From: Dastarcus helophoroides
Taxonomy: Eukaryota > Arthropoda > Insecta > Coleoptera > Bothrideridae
Assembly (NCBI GenBank): GCA_028583605.1
Contig: CM053327.1
Span: 19,393,629-19,457,628 of the forward strand
Direction of reading: 5' to 3'
Length of the DNA stretch: 64,000 nucleotides
Part shown: piece after piece, positions 21,360 to 34,003 of the stretch
How the letters are laid out: each line of letters starts with the position of its first letter
Position numbering within the stretch: the first letter of the stretch is position 1
Position numbers and translations under genes: made by a program
The notes under the pieces: generated by a model
What the model was told of the DNA's origin: nothing
Seen by the model: only the letters and a program-made list of their open reading frames with translations
Database searches by the model: none

Positions 21360-22230
21360 TGCCTGAAGTTTAGGCCACCCTTTCCGGGCCCATTATGCTA
21401 TCCCCGTGATTGAGGTGTCCTTGGTCATTGATTTAGCTAGCCAACCTTGTTGAGAAACTGAAAAACGCCCCTTGGATGTGCATCTCTCAAACAGGCCACA
21501 CTAGGCCAGAAGTCGCCCAGCGTGGATCCTCTGATTGACACTAGTGCCGGGCAGTGACACATCACATGCTCGACACTCTCATCTTCTTCTAAACACCCCC
21601 ACAGCTCGGATCGTTTATAATTCTCATTCTGTGGAAGTGTTTGTTTAATCGACAGCGACCTGTCCAAATCCCTACAAGTTTCCTGAGGTTATTTATTAAA
21701 AGCTGTAGGCATAGTTTTACCTTTTCCCTGCACGGCATACTAATAAACTATTGATGCCCATATGGCTTTGTGTTTACGATGAATTTCTTCGTTAAGTAGG
21801 GATCTTACGGTTGATCTAGCCAAGGGAAGGGTTGGTTCTGGTCCAACGAATTGTCCCTCCGAACCGTTCCTCACCAGTTTGTCAGCGCGTTCGTTTCCCT
21901 CTTTCCCAGAATGTCCTTTGATCCTTATTAGATCAATTGCATTTTCCTGTTATAGACGTTCTAAAGCTCTGTGGCAGTTCCATACCAGCACTGAGTTTGT
22001 TTTCACATTCCTCAGAGCCTTAAGCGATGCCTGACTGTCCGTCTTTATTTGGATATATTTTCCTTTAATGTTTAGTTGCGTCATTTGTTCGGCGCTGTAT
22101 AAAATTCCCAAAATATTTAATAAAGGTTATACAATGTCCTAAGTTGTCCCACAATACGCAAGCTATTAGGCCGATTTTAATCTCGTCGCATCTGTCTTTC
22201 GAATTGATGCCTGCCCGTAATTTGCCAGCT
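21360..22230 (-). pseudogene. LINE C-terminal region: RNase H plus zinc-knuckle tail
   Basis: Read on the minus strand, a decayed RNase H domain is followed by a cysteine-rich tail. RNase H marks are TDSQASLKALR (a catalytic Asp, ~22,012-22,045) and IKGHSGKEGNERADKLVRNG (~21,860-21,920). The tail reads LWGCLEEDESVEHVMCHCPAL (~21,560-21,620), matching the C-x2-C-x-H-x-C end of LINEs. Stops interrupt it. RNase H suggests the I/R1/LOA/jockey-related clades. The reverse transcriptase part is missing, so it is 5'-truncated. A more GC-rich composition than the flanks supports a foreign insertion. Confidence 0.8.
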
Positions 22231-22770
22231 TTAGTTTACGGAGAGAATAGGAATAATATGTAATAATCAAATTAAAACACAATTTAAACAATTATAGTAT
22301 ACACATTTTCACACATTCAGTTTGAATTCACAGGTGCAGTGGTAGAGCAATTGACTAGTAGTTCAAAGGAGCGTTTTTTGGCAACACAATAACCATATAT
22401 GTTAGTCGCTTGGCGCGCCCAAAGAAACTTTCAATTTAAAAATATAAAAAATGGAAACATACAATGCCTGAATGACATAAACATTAGTGAAACAGGTTCA
22501 GAGTGAATATTTACAGCAATGCAGTAGATTTGCAGCGCCTACCAGTAATATTCCTTGTCAGAGATATATGTACATATATACTGTACACCAGTGGTGCCCA
22601 ACCTTTTTTTTGTCCGCGGGCCACATTGGTTCCAGGTATATATTGCGCGGGCCAAAATCCATGCATAGGTAAAATATTTTTATAAGACAATATTACTAAA
22701 GGACATAAATTTATCAAATATATTGTTTATTTTTATTATTAATAATTCTTATATAATTCGTTGTTAATGA

Positions 22771-23465
22771 CTAATGTAAAATTTGATGTTGTTTTTCGGA
22801 TACCAATAACTTAATATTAGGGTTAAAATTTGATACGCTCATTCTTAATAGTGAGTGAAGATGATCATGTGTCATACGTGAACGCAGACATGGTTTGGCT
22901 CTCTTCAACACTAAGAAAGTTTGTTTGCGTACGTATGTGCTGGCAAATGCAGTCATCTTCATTCCTAGTTTCCTTAAATTAGAATAATTCTCTGCATGTA
23001 GTTCTTCATAAAACGTCGATAATTTTTTTTCTTGAGAGTTATCTTTCATGAATGTTTGACATTGTAACTCAATGAGTTCTAGTCGTAATTCAATTGGTGC
23101 CGTGGAAACATCGACTGAGAATGGATTTTCTAAAGCAGTGTTAACAGTTCAATCATTCTTCTTTTTGGGAAGCAAACATTGATTTGTTCCTTCTTCAGTT
23201 TAGAACACGTTGGAAAATGCACCAATATTTCCCCTTCAGCTTGTTGTATGAATAGTTGTAATTTGGCTTGAAATGCATTTATGTCCGCATATAGATGACA
23301 GATGAGTTTATTTTTCCCTTGAAGCTTGATATTAAGATCATTCAAATATTGCATCAAATCGCATACAATTGCTAACTCCCAAAGCCACAATGGGTCGCTA
23401 AATTCAGGAAGTGGTTTTGATTTTTCAGTAATGAAAACTTCAATCTCGTGTCTCAAGACAAAAAA
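22771..23465 (-). pseudogene. hAT transposase, C-terminal part with dimerisation domain
   Basis: It begins after the insertion with FVLRHEIEVFITEKSKPLPE and continues to HFPTCSKLKKEQ. After a frameshift near 23,130 it reads LSTFYEELHAENYSNLRKLG, then TAFASTYVRKQTF, then SRMTHDHLHSLLRMS. This is the hATC dimerisation region (usual pattern FGSTYxCEQxFS and SRLTDEHLHSILR). The stop is at 22,771-22,773, close to the left element end, as expected. It is non-functional. Confidence 0.85.
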
Positions 23466-24251
23466 TTCACAGATTTCGCAATCCTTGCAACCAACGGAGA
23501 CATTGGAAATGATAACACCAAATAGAAACATAATTAACACTTTATTTAACATACAAGGTTATACAGGGTATTTACAAATTTCAAAGACAACGTTGGAAGT
23601 TGATTCGGAATGATAAATAAATACGAATTACGAAAAAAAATTAATAAAAAATGTTTACTTTTCGAATTGCAGACTTTCAAAGTTGTTATAAAAAATAATT
23701 TAATTAATCATTTCATAACCTTTTTACCGATCGTGTTGAAATATGAAACCTTTATTTATTTAGATTATTAAGGCTAGAATCTTAGTGACGAAGACCCTTG
23801 TTTTATCCGACATCCCTTGTAATTCACCACGACAATTATCTATGTATCTTCGAAGTAGTAAATAATAATAATTATATAAAATAGGTATTGATTTACAACA
23901 ATACGTATTACGTTAATTCTGTAATAAACCTTGTGTTATTTATTATTATTATTTTGTTGTTGCTTAATTCGTGAAGTTTAATATTGTATAATCTTAAGTA
24001 TAGATTTTATCTCATCATTTTTATATGTAATTATTCAGATTACAAGATGCTCTTTTTCAAAAAGTTTCGGACTATAAGGGAGAAGTACTCTATAGTTCGC
24101 CAAAATTGATTTTCCGATAACATCTTCCAAACATTTTTAGACGGGTCTACTGCATTCCGAATATTGGGCTAGAAATCTGAACTGCCGATGTCGATCACTA
24201 TTCGGGTATTTAAATTGATTGTTGTTAAATATTTGAAGGAACAGTACACTA

Positions 24252-24969
24252 TGAGGCGCCGTTCACAACATAATTATTTTTCATGAATATTTAATAAATC
24301 AAACAATATATGTAAAATTTTAAATTATATAGTTTCGTTCTTGAAATATACTTCATTTCTGTAAAAATGAATATTTATATTCTCCTGATAGAAATTTTAC
24401 ATAAATCTATTTAAATATTTTATATGAAAGTTTTATGTGGTTTTAAAAATATTTATATAAACTGCGATACATGAAACGACCGTGAGAGGCGATAGTAGCC
24501 GCACGAATCGGGCATGGAGTATGGTATTATTTATATATCAATTTTATTTTTCGTTGTCGCCACCTGAATCTTGATTATATTTACATATTTATCAATAGCA
24601 CTAAAATCTGACATAAAAAGTGACAGCATGCTGCTAATAATAATAATAATAATAACAAAATAATAATAAATAAATAAATAATAAAATAAAAAATTTTCAA
24701 ACCTTAATTTAAGTTCCAGCGCTTCTAGCGCCCGCTAAGGTGGTTTGATATATCACACTTTATATAAATATTTTTGAAATCACATAAAATCTTTATAAGA
24801 GATATTTAAGAATATTTATATAAAATTTTTAACAGAAGATTAAAATATCCATATTCATTAAAATTAAATATACTGCAAGAAAGAAATAATATATAATTTC
24901 AAATTTAATATAAATTGTTTGATTTATTAAATATTCATAAAAAATTATTATGTCCTGAACGGCACCTCA
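24252..24969. mobile_element. 718-bp MITE with ~220-bp terminal inverted repeats
   Basis: It starts TGAGGCGCCGTTCACAACAT and ends, reversed, TGAGGTGCCGTTCAGGACAT. Pairing continues through ATGAATATTTAATAAATCAA in both arms for about 220 bp. TA lies at each flank (24,250-24,251 and 24,970-24,971). The centre holds GC-richer sequence and a TAA microsatellite. It lies inside the 4.6-kb insertion in the hAT element, the third nesting level. The family is not recognised. Confidence 0.8.
24634..24692. repeat. (TAA)n/(TAAA)n microsatellite
   Basis: Runs of TAA then TAAA repeats lie in the middle of the long-TIR MITE. Confidence 0.85.
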
Positions 24970-25949
24970 TACTACACACTTGTTTCAGTTAATAAATCTA
25001 TTTAGATTATTTCGCATTGAAATCAGGATCATCGAAAAAAACATTAGAGGGCAGTTGAATGGCAAATTTATCAATCTTAAAAATTGAGGTTGGTTCTGTG
25101 ATTTTGTTTATCTTACTCCAGATCACACGTGAATTCGTTTAGATGTGATTTGATTCATATGGTACATTACTTCAAACTCTTTTAAAGAAAATTACAATTT
25201 TTTAACTAATGCTGAAGTAATGATGTTAGCTCGACACCCTGGATTTAACAACGCTGGACATTGTTTAAAGTTACTGCACCTATTTCTAATTAAAACTAGA
25301 GCTGTACTGGTTGTACTGATTGCCATTTTCGCTTTGCATGATCGTTTAATTTTTCGGCTATTATGGGAATAAATAAAATTAATTCCCTTTTTTTGCCGAA
25401 AGCTCTAAAACCTTTAATACAGTTAATTAGTTGTCTTAGACCGGGTTGTGTGGTTTTTGTGAATTAAAAAATGTTTAAGACAGTTGGACCTGTTCTTTTA
25501 TTTTAAGGCGATCTTGCATAATTAATTAATAATAATAATTAGCTGATACTGACAATGATTCAATAACGTCACTTGAATCTCCCTCCACAGAATCGCAAAG
25601 ATAATGAAATTTCTTAATATCAAAAATACGCTTGTCGTAATGAACTGAACACTTAGATGAATCTAAAAACGAAAATGGGAAGCGATAAGGGCTTTAATTT
25701 AGCAACATATATGGTATTTAATTATACTCGTGCCGTTTAATAATAATACATTTCAATTTATGTCAGTTACAGTTTTATCGGATGTTCAAATGTATCAAGT
25801 GTGCTCTACTTTTTTTTTAGAAGAGAAGGTAGCGAACCCGGCACTCGATTACTTATTGATTATTTTGGTTGATCCCTCAAGGGTAATTTTGACGTCTTAT
25901 TTATCCAGCGAGGTTAAAATTTTCTAATCTAAAGAAAATCCTCCAGAAA

Positions 25950-27330
25950 TCTATTTTCTTTCACGTTTTTACGATGATTTGAATTACTAAGATACACAAA
26001 TTTATAAAACAGTCTAGAGCAGTAACAATTTCCATTCTACATCCAAAAAATGAGAATTTTCCATCAGAAAGTTTGTTATGATAGCAATTCAAATGTATTA
26101 AAACCTTGCAGTTGTCAATCACTGATAATTTCTTTGGGATTTACGTTCATAAAAAATTTTCATTGTCAACTTATTGACTTTTTCATTTGAACGAAACTCA
26201 AAATGTCGAAAATTTGTCAAAAATAGATTTAAAGTACTCTCTCCAAATTTTTACTCTTCTTTACAAAATTATGCGTTTATGCTTTCAAAATAATTATAAA
26301 CACAAATTTTGGACTTTTCCGAAATTTAATAAATTTTTTCCACAATTTCGACTTTTTTAAATTTTTACATCAAACTTGCAATTTTTGTGTTTTTTCTTAA
26401 AACTTCGGATTTCAAACGGATTCAAAATTTGAACATCAGTCTTGCGAGTCTAACCCAAGTTGTTGCATTAAAAAAATAAATATAGCGTATTTTCTTGAAA
26501 TTATGACTTTTTTACAAAATTCCTCAACCTTTCAAAATGTCATTTATTTTAATCGAACTGTCAATAAATATTTATGTTTTGTTTAAAATTTTTATGTTAA
26601 ATAATAAATTCTAAATATTTCTAAAGATTTTGACTTATTTTCGAAATTTTGACCTCAGCCTAAAAAATTCTTTAAATTACAAATATATAAAATCGAAAAC
26701 TCAAGATTTTTTATCGAAATTTTGAAACGTCAACTTTTTTTTCGAAATTTAAAACCCCCTTTTTTATTAAATCATGAGTGGTGGGTTGCCTCAAATTTTA
26801 AAATCCCAAAATTTAAACTTTACTTTCTACTCTTACAATAAAGGTTTCAACCAGTGTTAAAGCTTTAATTTTATATTTTTAAGGTTTTAAATTTAATCAA
26901 GACTCTTTTTTTTAAGAACACAAGTCATTTATTTAAAATCTTGACTTTAAATGAAATATTTTAATTTTTTTCAAATGATTTTGATTTAGTTGCAAAGTTT
27001 TATCTTTAACCTCAAAATGTTGACCTATGTTTTGAAATTTTAGAACATTATGAATTTTTTGAAATCCTGGAATATTTTCCTAAAATTGTCTATATTTTTT
27101 TACTATTTTTCTCGCAACTTTTCTGAATTCAAAATTTTGGCCTTATTTAGCTATTTTTTTTTATTTTCGACCTTAATATCGAAGTATTCGACTTGAGATT
27201 TCGAGTGAAAACTTGAATATTCAAATATTTTTCTTTCGACTTTTTTCTATTTTTAAGGTTATTTCTGCAATGTTTATCTTTTCTAAATTTACAGTTTCCA
27301 TTAGCCAAGTTTCTTCTGAAAGATTATTTT
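25950..27330. repeat. T-rich degenerate array of AAATTTTGAC-like words
   Basis: For about 1.4 kb the plus strand is built from variants of CGAAATTTTGAC and TCAAAATTT separated by T-runs. No fixed period is seen, so it is a very old or drift-expanded array. It resembles the array at 58.9-61.2 kb. Confidence 0.6.
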
Positions 27331-28091
27331 TAAAATTGAAATATACTCGTATAACCAAATAGACTACGAAATAATTTAAATCAAAATAATATTAAGGCAT
27401 CTATGCTCATGGCTCTTGAAAGAAATATTTTAATACAAAGCGAAAACAATGAAATATTAAAATATATTTAATCTACAAGCAAAAATTTGTCAACTTTATT
27501 GTAAAAGTAATTTACATTTATTTGAGCCGTAAAAATTATAAGTGCAGATATTTTACCACATTCGTTTACTGAGTACTTCAAGACAGTACGTGAATTGGAT
27601 TTAGGGTAAGAGTTTACAGCATAATAATGGAATTATAACCCCTCACTAAAGGGCCGCTGACTTGGGTAACCCGTGTAAACTTCAGAACTTTTAAGTTTGC
27701 GCATCTTTACATGCTCACAATACCGCCTACTGTGTTCAGTTTTTGTTAGTGGTGTTTTCGTACTTAACTCACTAGATTCTCTATTTTCAATCTCTCGTAA
27801 ACGTTTTTTACGCTCTCAATATGTCTTACACTTTTCGCTATTTTTCATACTCTTAATATCCATAGCTGATAGCCTTATCCAATGAAACGTCACTGGGTTA
27901 AACGAATATGGTGCACTGCGGTGAACTGTAAACTTAACATTCTCTCATAGAGTGTGTGAATATGTCGGCCTCTCGACGCCGAGAGCGCTCGACTGGCGAT
28001 CCGAGTATGTCCGACCGACCGACACCTTGTTCTTCAAGCTTCAACGAAAACCCGAAACTTCACCCCATATCTCAACATAAACATTTCCAAT

Positions 28092-29145
28092 GTTAAAATC
28101 GGTTGAGAACTTTGCCCCTACTCAACCGGCGGACTTCAGTGTGGTACAACACGTAATCATATTCACACTCAATTTCCTTCAAAAATTGTTTGAATATTCT
28201 GTGATTCAGAGAGCGAGATTTGATGGAGTTCACCGATTTTACAACAACCATCATAACATGTTCCAAATTCAGCTGTTTTGAACAGAGATGTTGCTGGTGG
28301 ATTATGCAATGGAACGCCATTGGTGGACAATTGTTAGAATCCGCGACCTTTTGCCGAAGACGGGCAACTAATTCGTTGTGTCGTCCTATCATGCTTCTTG
28401 CACCATCAGTAGTTACTCCTACAAATTTAATTCCAGCTAAGCTCAAGGACATCAATGACTTTAGAGACTTGTTTAAACAAATTTTCACTTGTAGTTGTTC
28501 CATGCATGCTTTTCATGCAGCTAGCTCTTCAGTTATTTCAAATCTGCTGGAAATTCCTCGAATAATCAATAATAATTGGGTAGTGTCACTCACGTCTGTC
28601 GATTCATTAACCGCAATCGAAAACACTTCAACCTGTTTAACTTTTGCTGTCAGTTGCAGCAGAATATCTTTCCCCAAATCTTCAACGTGTCTCGTAATAG
28701 TCATTGACGATAAGCTTAGTGTTTCAAATGCGCTTTTCTTTTCAGGACATAGTTTCTTTTTTACAGCTAGAATGCACCTTTTCACACATTCTTCTTCGGA
28801 AAAGGTTTTTGCTTCCTTACCCAAAATATGTGCTACCCGAAAACTTGCTTCAATGGCGGCTTTGGTATCATTTTTCCTCTTGTTAAACAAGTTTGTCAAT
28901 TCAACAATTTTTTCACGCAGTTTGCGAATTTTTTGGGTGCGGCACACACCAACATACGAATCGTACTTTAATTTGTGCTTGGTTTCGTAATGTCTTTCAA
29001 TAATATGCTCTTAAATTGCTGATATTGCCTCCTTACATATGAGGGACACAGGTTTCTCGTTATGTTGAACAAAAAAATATAAATTTGTCCATTTTTCTTG
29101 AAATATTCTTCACTCTGAATCAATCTTTCTCTTTTTTCCTGCCAT
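28092..29145 (-). pseudogene. hAT transposase, N-terminal and central part
   Basis: ATG at 29,145 opens MAGKKRKIDSE, the start typical of GTF2IRD2-like and Charlie8 transposases. The same frame continues to 28,092 through three in-frame stops (near 29,112, about 29,010 and at 28,510-28,512) without frameshift. Readable blocks include SSMTITRHVEDL, FSIAVNESTDVSDTTQL with the first catalytic-region Asp, VGVTTDGARSMIG with the second, and HCIIHQQHLCSK. The frame ends at VRRLSRGKVLNRF, where homologues continue directly into FFELRxE. That continuation is found at 23,465, so the gene was split by insertion. The long plus-strand frame at 28,220-28,990 is its antisense shadow. Confidence 0.85.
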
Positions 29146-29273
29146 ATTTTATGGTTAAATCCGGATTAACTATCAAATCAAGCGACAGCGGCGAACTGAC
29201 TCAGTTACATGTGCTGCAGAGCTGCAGCTCGATGCGGCCCGCGGGGCGTAGGGTGGGCAACCCTGCTGTACAT

Positions 29274-32200
29274 AGTGCTTTAGATATTGACTAATGTTAT
29301 CATTACAATTTAAAACTAACAATAAATGTTAATAGAATTTGTCTCCTTATTAGCAACCATTGATGACTGAAGCATCCAAGCAAGTAGCGTTCCTAAGGAA
29401 CTTTATAATTTATTATAAATGCTGTGCTACTACTAAGTCTTACGGTAGAACTGTGATAATAATAATGCTTGCGAAAGGAGTAAATTATATCAAAATCTAT
29501 CGCTTGGTTAATTCTGCTTAGCGTCCTTTTCATGGAAGCGAAGTGACATCAAAGCTTTGATCGGAGTAAATCTGTGAATCTTCTAGCAAAGTTAGCAAAT
29601 AGGATTTAAATTCATATATTTATTGTCAAAAGATACATATTCATCAGTATAGCAGACAAATTTTGTTTTTGCAGGAAGAGTTAAATTATTAATCCTTGCG
29701 TTTTGAAGAACTTGAACTCACACCAATTTGTGTAACTTAACTACACAAGGAATAATAAATTTAGCCCAATCCATTTCGATAAAAAACATGAAATTTACGA
29801 AAACATTCCCAGTTAGTAATTTTTTTCAAAAAGGTAGTTATAAAAGTGGTATACTATATATACAGGTTCGTATTTTAGAACCCAAAATAAGACGAAAAGT
29901 TTATATAAATAAACATATCTCATCTTCCGAGTTACAGGGTGTGGAAGTTTAGTTCCCGATCATAGTTTTTAATTAATAATTGCGAAAGGTGTACAGATAA
30001 TTGAATGAAATTTGACACAACTCCATACCTTTTCATGCCCTTTCCAAGAACCTAAGAACTAGTTAACACAACTTAACCAGTGGCGGGTATATCTAAGGAG
30101 ACGGTGCCTAAAACGCGCCTTATTTATTTTGTGCGCATTTCTGTAGCAGTGCCAAAAATAGAAACTACAAACATTTTTACATGGAAAAGGTACTTTTGCT
30201 GAAATTTGATGTTGTCAGCGGTAAAATGTATTTTTATATTTCGATGCATTAAAAACGTTCACCCAAAAGTCTCGGATGTAACACATAGTTGGCTTTGAAA
30301 TTATGATGAAAAAGCAATTGCAGAAAAGCTATTAAACGGACGAAAGCTTTGAAATTGTACCATTTTAATTTTCTTTGTCAGTGATTATAATTTTATGCTT
30401 TGCTATTTCAGCCCGGATCAGTAAACTATGGTCACTCAACAAGCCAATACAAATTGATAAACAAAAGTGTAGGCTGTTTACAGTTTTAATTTCTTTTTCT
30501 TTGTCTTTGCAGAGGAAACATAGACTCATTCTTTATTTCAAAAATCCAACCTTGTTAGGTTAAAGTTTTAGTAAAAGCATGGAATATATTTTATTATTTA
30601 TTATTTGCGTGCATGTTTTTAAGACATTTATTATAAAATGAGAACAAATTTGTTACATTAAAACTGTAATGGGAAGTAAATTTCAATTAAACGTTAAAAC
30701 CTAATCATATCATTGGACAACGTACGTTACTAGGATTTTGTATGTTTTAAAATCTCAAAACCTTTGGGACTAAATTATAATCTTTGTGCTGGGATAAGGC
30801 AAATCGACGAACGTGGGTTTTAGGTTTTTTTACGCTTAGCAGCTTTCCAGTTAAACTCAGGAAATTATTTGTCTGGTTCCGTGTGAGTATCTCCGGAAGC
30901 GGAAATAAGATGCGAATGAAAATCCAAACTAACTAAAAATTATATCTCGTATTTCTTAAAATGCTTTGCTAATCTTCGTTAATCTCGATGCTGCAAGCGC
31001 TGAATAATACATAAAACATGAAAGAAAACTTAATTAAGTGTAAATGGACCTATTTATATTTTGTAGTTTTTGCTGCATGAATAACTTGTTAATAATTGGT
31101 AGACCCCAAAAATACCGAATAGCATTTGTAAGAGGTTCATTCATTAGGTAAATGTTACAAATATCAATACATGAATTAATACGTGATATCTTAAAAACTC
31201 ATCAAATAAGTTTATAAATTATTCCAAACTGTATTCCTTTAAATCTAAATGAAAAATGGTGTCACATATTGCTGCGCCAAGCTTGTCGGGGTATTACATA
31301 TAAGCAAACTAAATACGACACAATTCCATTATAAAATTGTATAATATATGGGACAAATAATCCCTTATTGATGTCACTCTATCCAAAGCGCCGTCATATT
31401 TTATTGAAAAAATACATTTCAGGAGAGTTTTCGTTAGATTTGGATTTCACGTTATTCGTCATACAGACACGTAATAATGCAATATCTTGAGTTGTCGACT
31501 CCTTTTACGTTTAATAAATCCCTGATTCTTTTATTCTGCGAACAGGAAGGTGTCAGTGGGATATTTCTGGAATATTTTCACTCGAACACACACACCTGCC
31601 GATTATCCTTTAAATCCCAATTCGAAAGTAAATGGCTGTGCAACTACCGCTGTCGACGCATTTTTAAAGATTCAATTACGGCTCTTCAAATATAACAAAC
31701 TATCTTGACGTGCCCAGAAAGACAACTTTGTTTTACGCTTGAAATAATTTTATTAAATGTGTTATTTCAGGAAAGATTTTGTCAGTTATTTAATTTATTT
31801 TTATATTTGATTTTACTTGTAATAAGGTGAATTTACAAGTAATATAATTCTTCTGTAGGATAACAATAAAATCTATGTAATCCATGGAGTTCAATGTGTG
31901 CTTATAGGTATAAAAGTCACAGAGCGTCGCCTTTACTCTCCGATTTGTCACTCGGTGATTTATTGATATACGTATGTTTAGGCCATTAAAACAATCACTA
32001 AAATGATTGTTGTTTAATTCAAAAAAAGACGTAGAGATTGCTGTTAGGCAAGAGTTCCAAAACAGTCAAAAATATTTTATTAGCTGGATTAGATTGGATA
32101 ATTCAAACAGAAAGACTCATGCTTTGTTCTTAGTCAAGGTTTTTAGATTTATCGAATGAAAAAGGCCTTAAAACATTAATTTGAATTTGTATTAAACAAT

Positions 32201-33260
32201 TTTCGTAAATAAGAACCGTTAGGTTTAAATTTGAAGGAACCAGATGTGGGCTATTTTAGTATGGTGTCAAAAATTTCAAGTATTACGTATCGCTTCGATT
32301 GCCTTCCTATGGTATTGACGGTTGCAACTGTGAAGATGGCATATCTTGAGTTTCCAAATCTGTTAAATTTTGTGGCAAAAAATGTAAGTTTGTCTTTAAA
32401 AATGTTAATTCAACTTTGACCGCATACTGACCAGGCCCTTTACTAATTTTTTTTTCTCACTTTTTATGCAAAAGGCGTCATTTTCTAATGCACTGTTTCT
32501 AGGGTTACCACACGCAACATATGACATATAAAAAATAGGTTTTGCAATATTTTAAGGGAAAGTGGAAATTTGATGTTAAACACATTTGATGACTAAAAAA
32601 CAGAGTTTTGTTATCTGAAATGGTAGACTGAATACCGTTGCAGACCCTAAAGGATGGCGACTACAAAAAAAAGGTCTTCAACTTCTCTTCTAAAATACGG
32701 GAGACAGCATTTCCTTAATCATAATAGGGGATATCTCGTAGCCTTAAGTGTTTCCCAAATTTTTTGTGTTAGTAACACTTTTCACCATTGATTAAAATTT
32801 AACGACACATGAACATTTTTGTCTTTTGATTAGATAATTTTCAACTATTCAAACGTAAACATTTTTGAAGATCAAACAAACTCACCATTACTTAATCATT
32901 ATCATTCCGCGGCCTTCACAAATTTTGAAGAAAAAAACTCAGTTATTCTGACCTAGAAAATTTGATAATTATAAAAAAAGGGTACGACAACAGATAATCT
33001 CTATTACACTCCCACCTAGTAATGAACTTTGACGATCCAAAAAATGGGGGTGAGAGATTTTAAATTAGTATTTCAATACTTTAAAAAATAAAAACTTTTA
33101 TCGTATCATTGAAAATTAAGTGTCCTTAAAATTAAATCTTTATTGATAATTATTACCCTCATAATATTTACCAGCTTCATAATAACTTAGTAGCACATAG
33201 TACGTTAATTGCAATTATAATACCTTAGCTGTCGTAATACCCTAAATACAAATTTTATTT
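29274..33260. other. Intron-like AT-rich sequence
   Basis: No gene is supported. Motifs like ACAGGGTG (about 29,933) and CAGTGGCGGG (30,090) resemble transposon ends but no partner ends were found. A TATAAAAG near 31,910 has no gene behind it. Confidence 0.4.
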
Positions 33261-33269
33261 TAAAAGTTT

Positions 33270-33440
33270 GTTAATTTTTTTATGTCGTCGTTGCCAATGA
33301 TACGATGATACGATGAACTCGATTATTAGCGATTTAAACAATCTCGGACGTGGCCAGACGACTCGGCTAACGTCTCGTCGCCCGGTAACATTCTCGATTA
33401 TTATAAATCGCATTATCATCTCGTTACATTAATAGCTGTA
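33270..33440. other. Higher-complexity block, candidate regulatory element
   Basis: About 170 bp with markedly more GC than its surroundings and no open frame. It includes GGACGTGGCCAGACGACTCG and homeodomain-like TAAT/ATTA words around ATTATAAATCGCATTATCAT. It could be a conserved intronic enhancer of the DIP gene or an old repeat; the sequence alone cannot decide. Confidence 0.25.
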
Positions 33441-34003
33441 ATATTTTGGCGACACACCTGAAAAACTCAACAAATGTTAAAAGTGTTACTTTAAATAAAT
33501 TAGATATTTTTTCTTATTTCGGCCGCAAATTTAATTTTTATTGTTTGGGAATTATAAGAACAAGATTTATTTTCATGACTGTTAAAATGACTTTTCGAAA
33601 TCTATCGCTGGCTCTCGGTCTATAACTTTTCCCTTTTTGGGGAATCCTAAAGATGGTATCAAATTTGAGACTTTCTGTATGTTACATTAACGTTTGCAAT
33701 AACAAAGAATTTTAAGAGATAGAAAAATTTTAAAATTTTCTTTCCACATATGTACTTTATGACTAAAAGCTATGGAAGAAAGTTGTTAATAAAATGCTCA
33801 TAAAGAGCATTGTTTTGTACTGAGTACGATACAATGTAGCTAATTTTACATTTTCCCAAGGGAAGGCTGAAAATAAACGCGGTGATTTATCGAGTCGACT
33901 TATTGACAACAACCTCAAATCAATATGTATTGGTATATTTGAATCGACTAGGAAGTTGGCCAAATAATGAAATATTTAAAGCATGCCGCCTTCAAAGTCT
34001 TAC

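Larger units (their letters stand above)
23466..28091. other. 4.6-kb insertion splitting the hAT transposase
   Basis: The protein homology is cut exactly between 23,465 and 28,092, with A-runs (AAAAAA left, AAAA right) at both joins that could be a short target duplication. The block contains no recognised gene. It holds a 718-bp MITE and a T-rich degenerate array. ACATTGGAAATG lies 34 bp inside the left join (23,500-23,511) and its reverse complement CATTTCCAATGT ends close to the right join, which could be an imperfect terminal repeat. The last ~200 bp (27,900-28,090) are GC-rich. The element type is unknown. Confidence 0.6.
22589..29265 (-). mobile_element. hAT element (GTF2IRD2/Charlie8 type) with nested insertion
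   Basis: The left end is CAGTGGTGCCCAACC and the right end, reversed, CAGGGTTGCCCACCC. The flanks are an 8-bp target duplication, CTGTACAC (22,581-22,588) and CTGTACAT (29,266-29,273), one mismatch apart. Both ends carry a CCGCGGGCC block, typical of this hAT group. The transposase runs on the minus strand in two parts separated by a 4.6-kb insertion; without it the element is about 2.05 kb. Confidence 0.88.

Noticed and set aside
22331..22375. GTGCAGTGGTAGAGCA resembling a tRNA A box
   Set aside because: The only B-box-like word lies too close and is poor; no cloverleaf can be drawn.
28220..28990. 256-codon open frame on the plus strand
   Set aside because: It is the antisense of the hAT transposase, whose minus-strand frame carries the conserved motifs.
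30088..30130. CAGTGGCGGG as a possible hAT end
   Set aside because: No matching right end or 8-bp duplication was found downstream.
31905..31960. TATAAAAG with downstream CACTCGGTG as a possible promoter
   Set aside because: No gene or conserved initiator follows; the match is expected by chance in AT-rich DNA.
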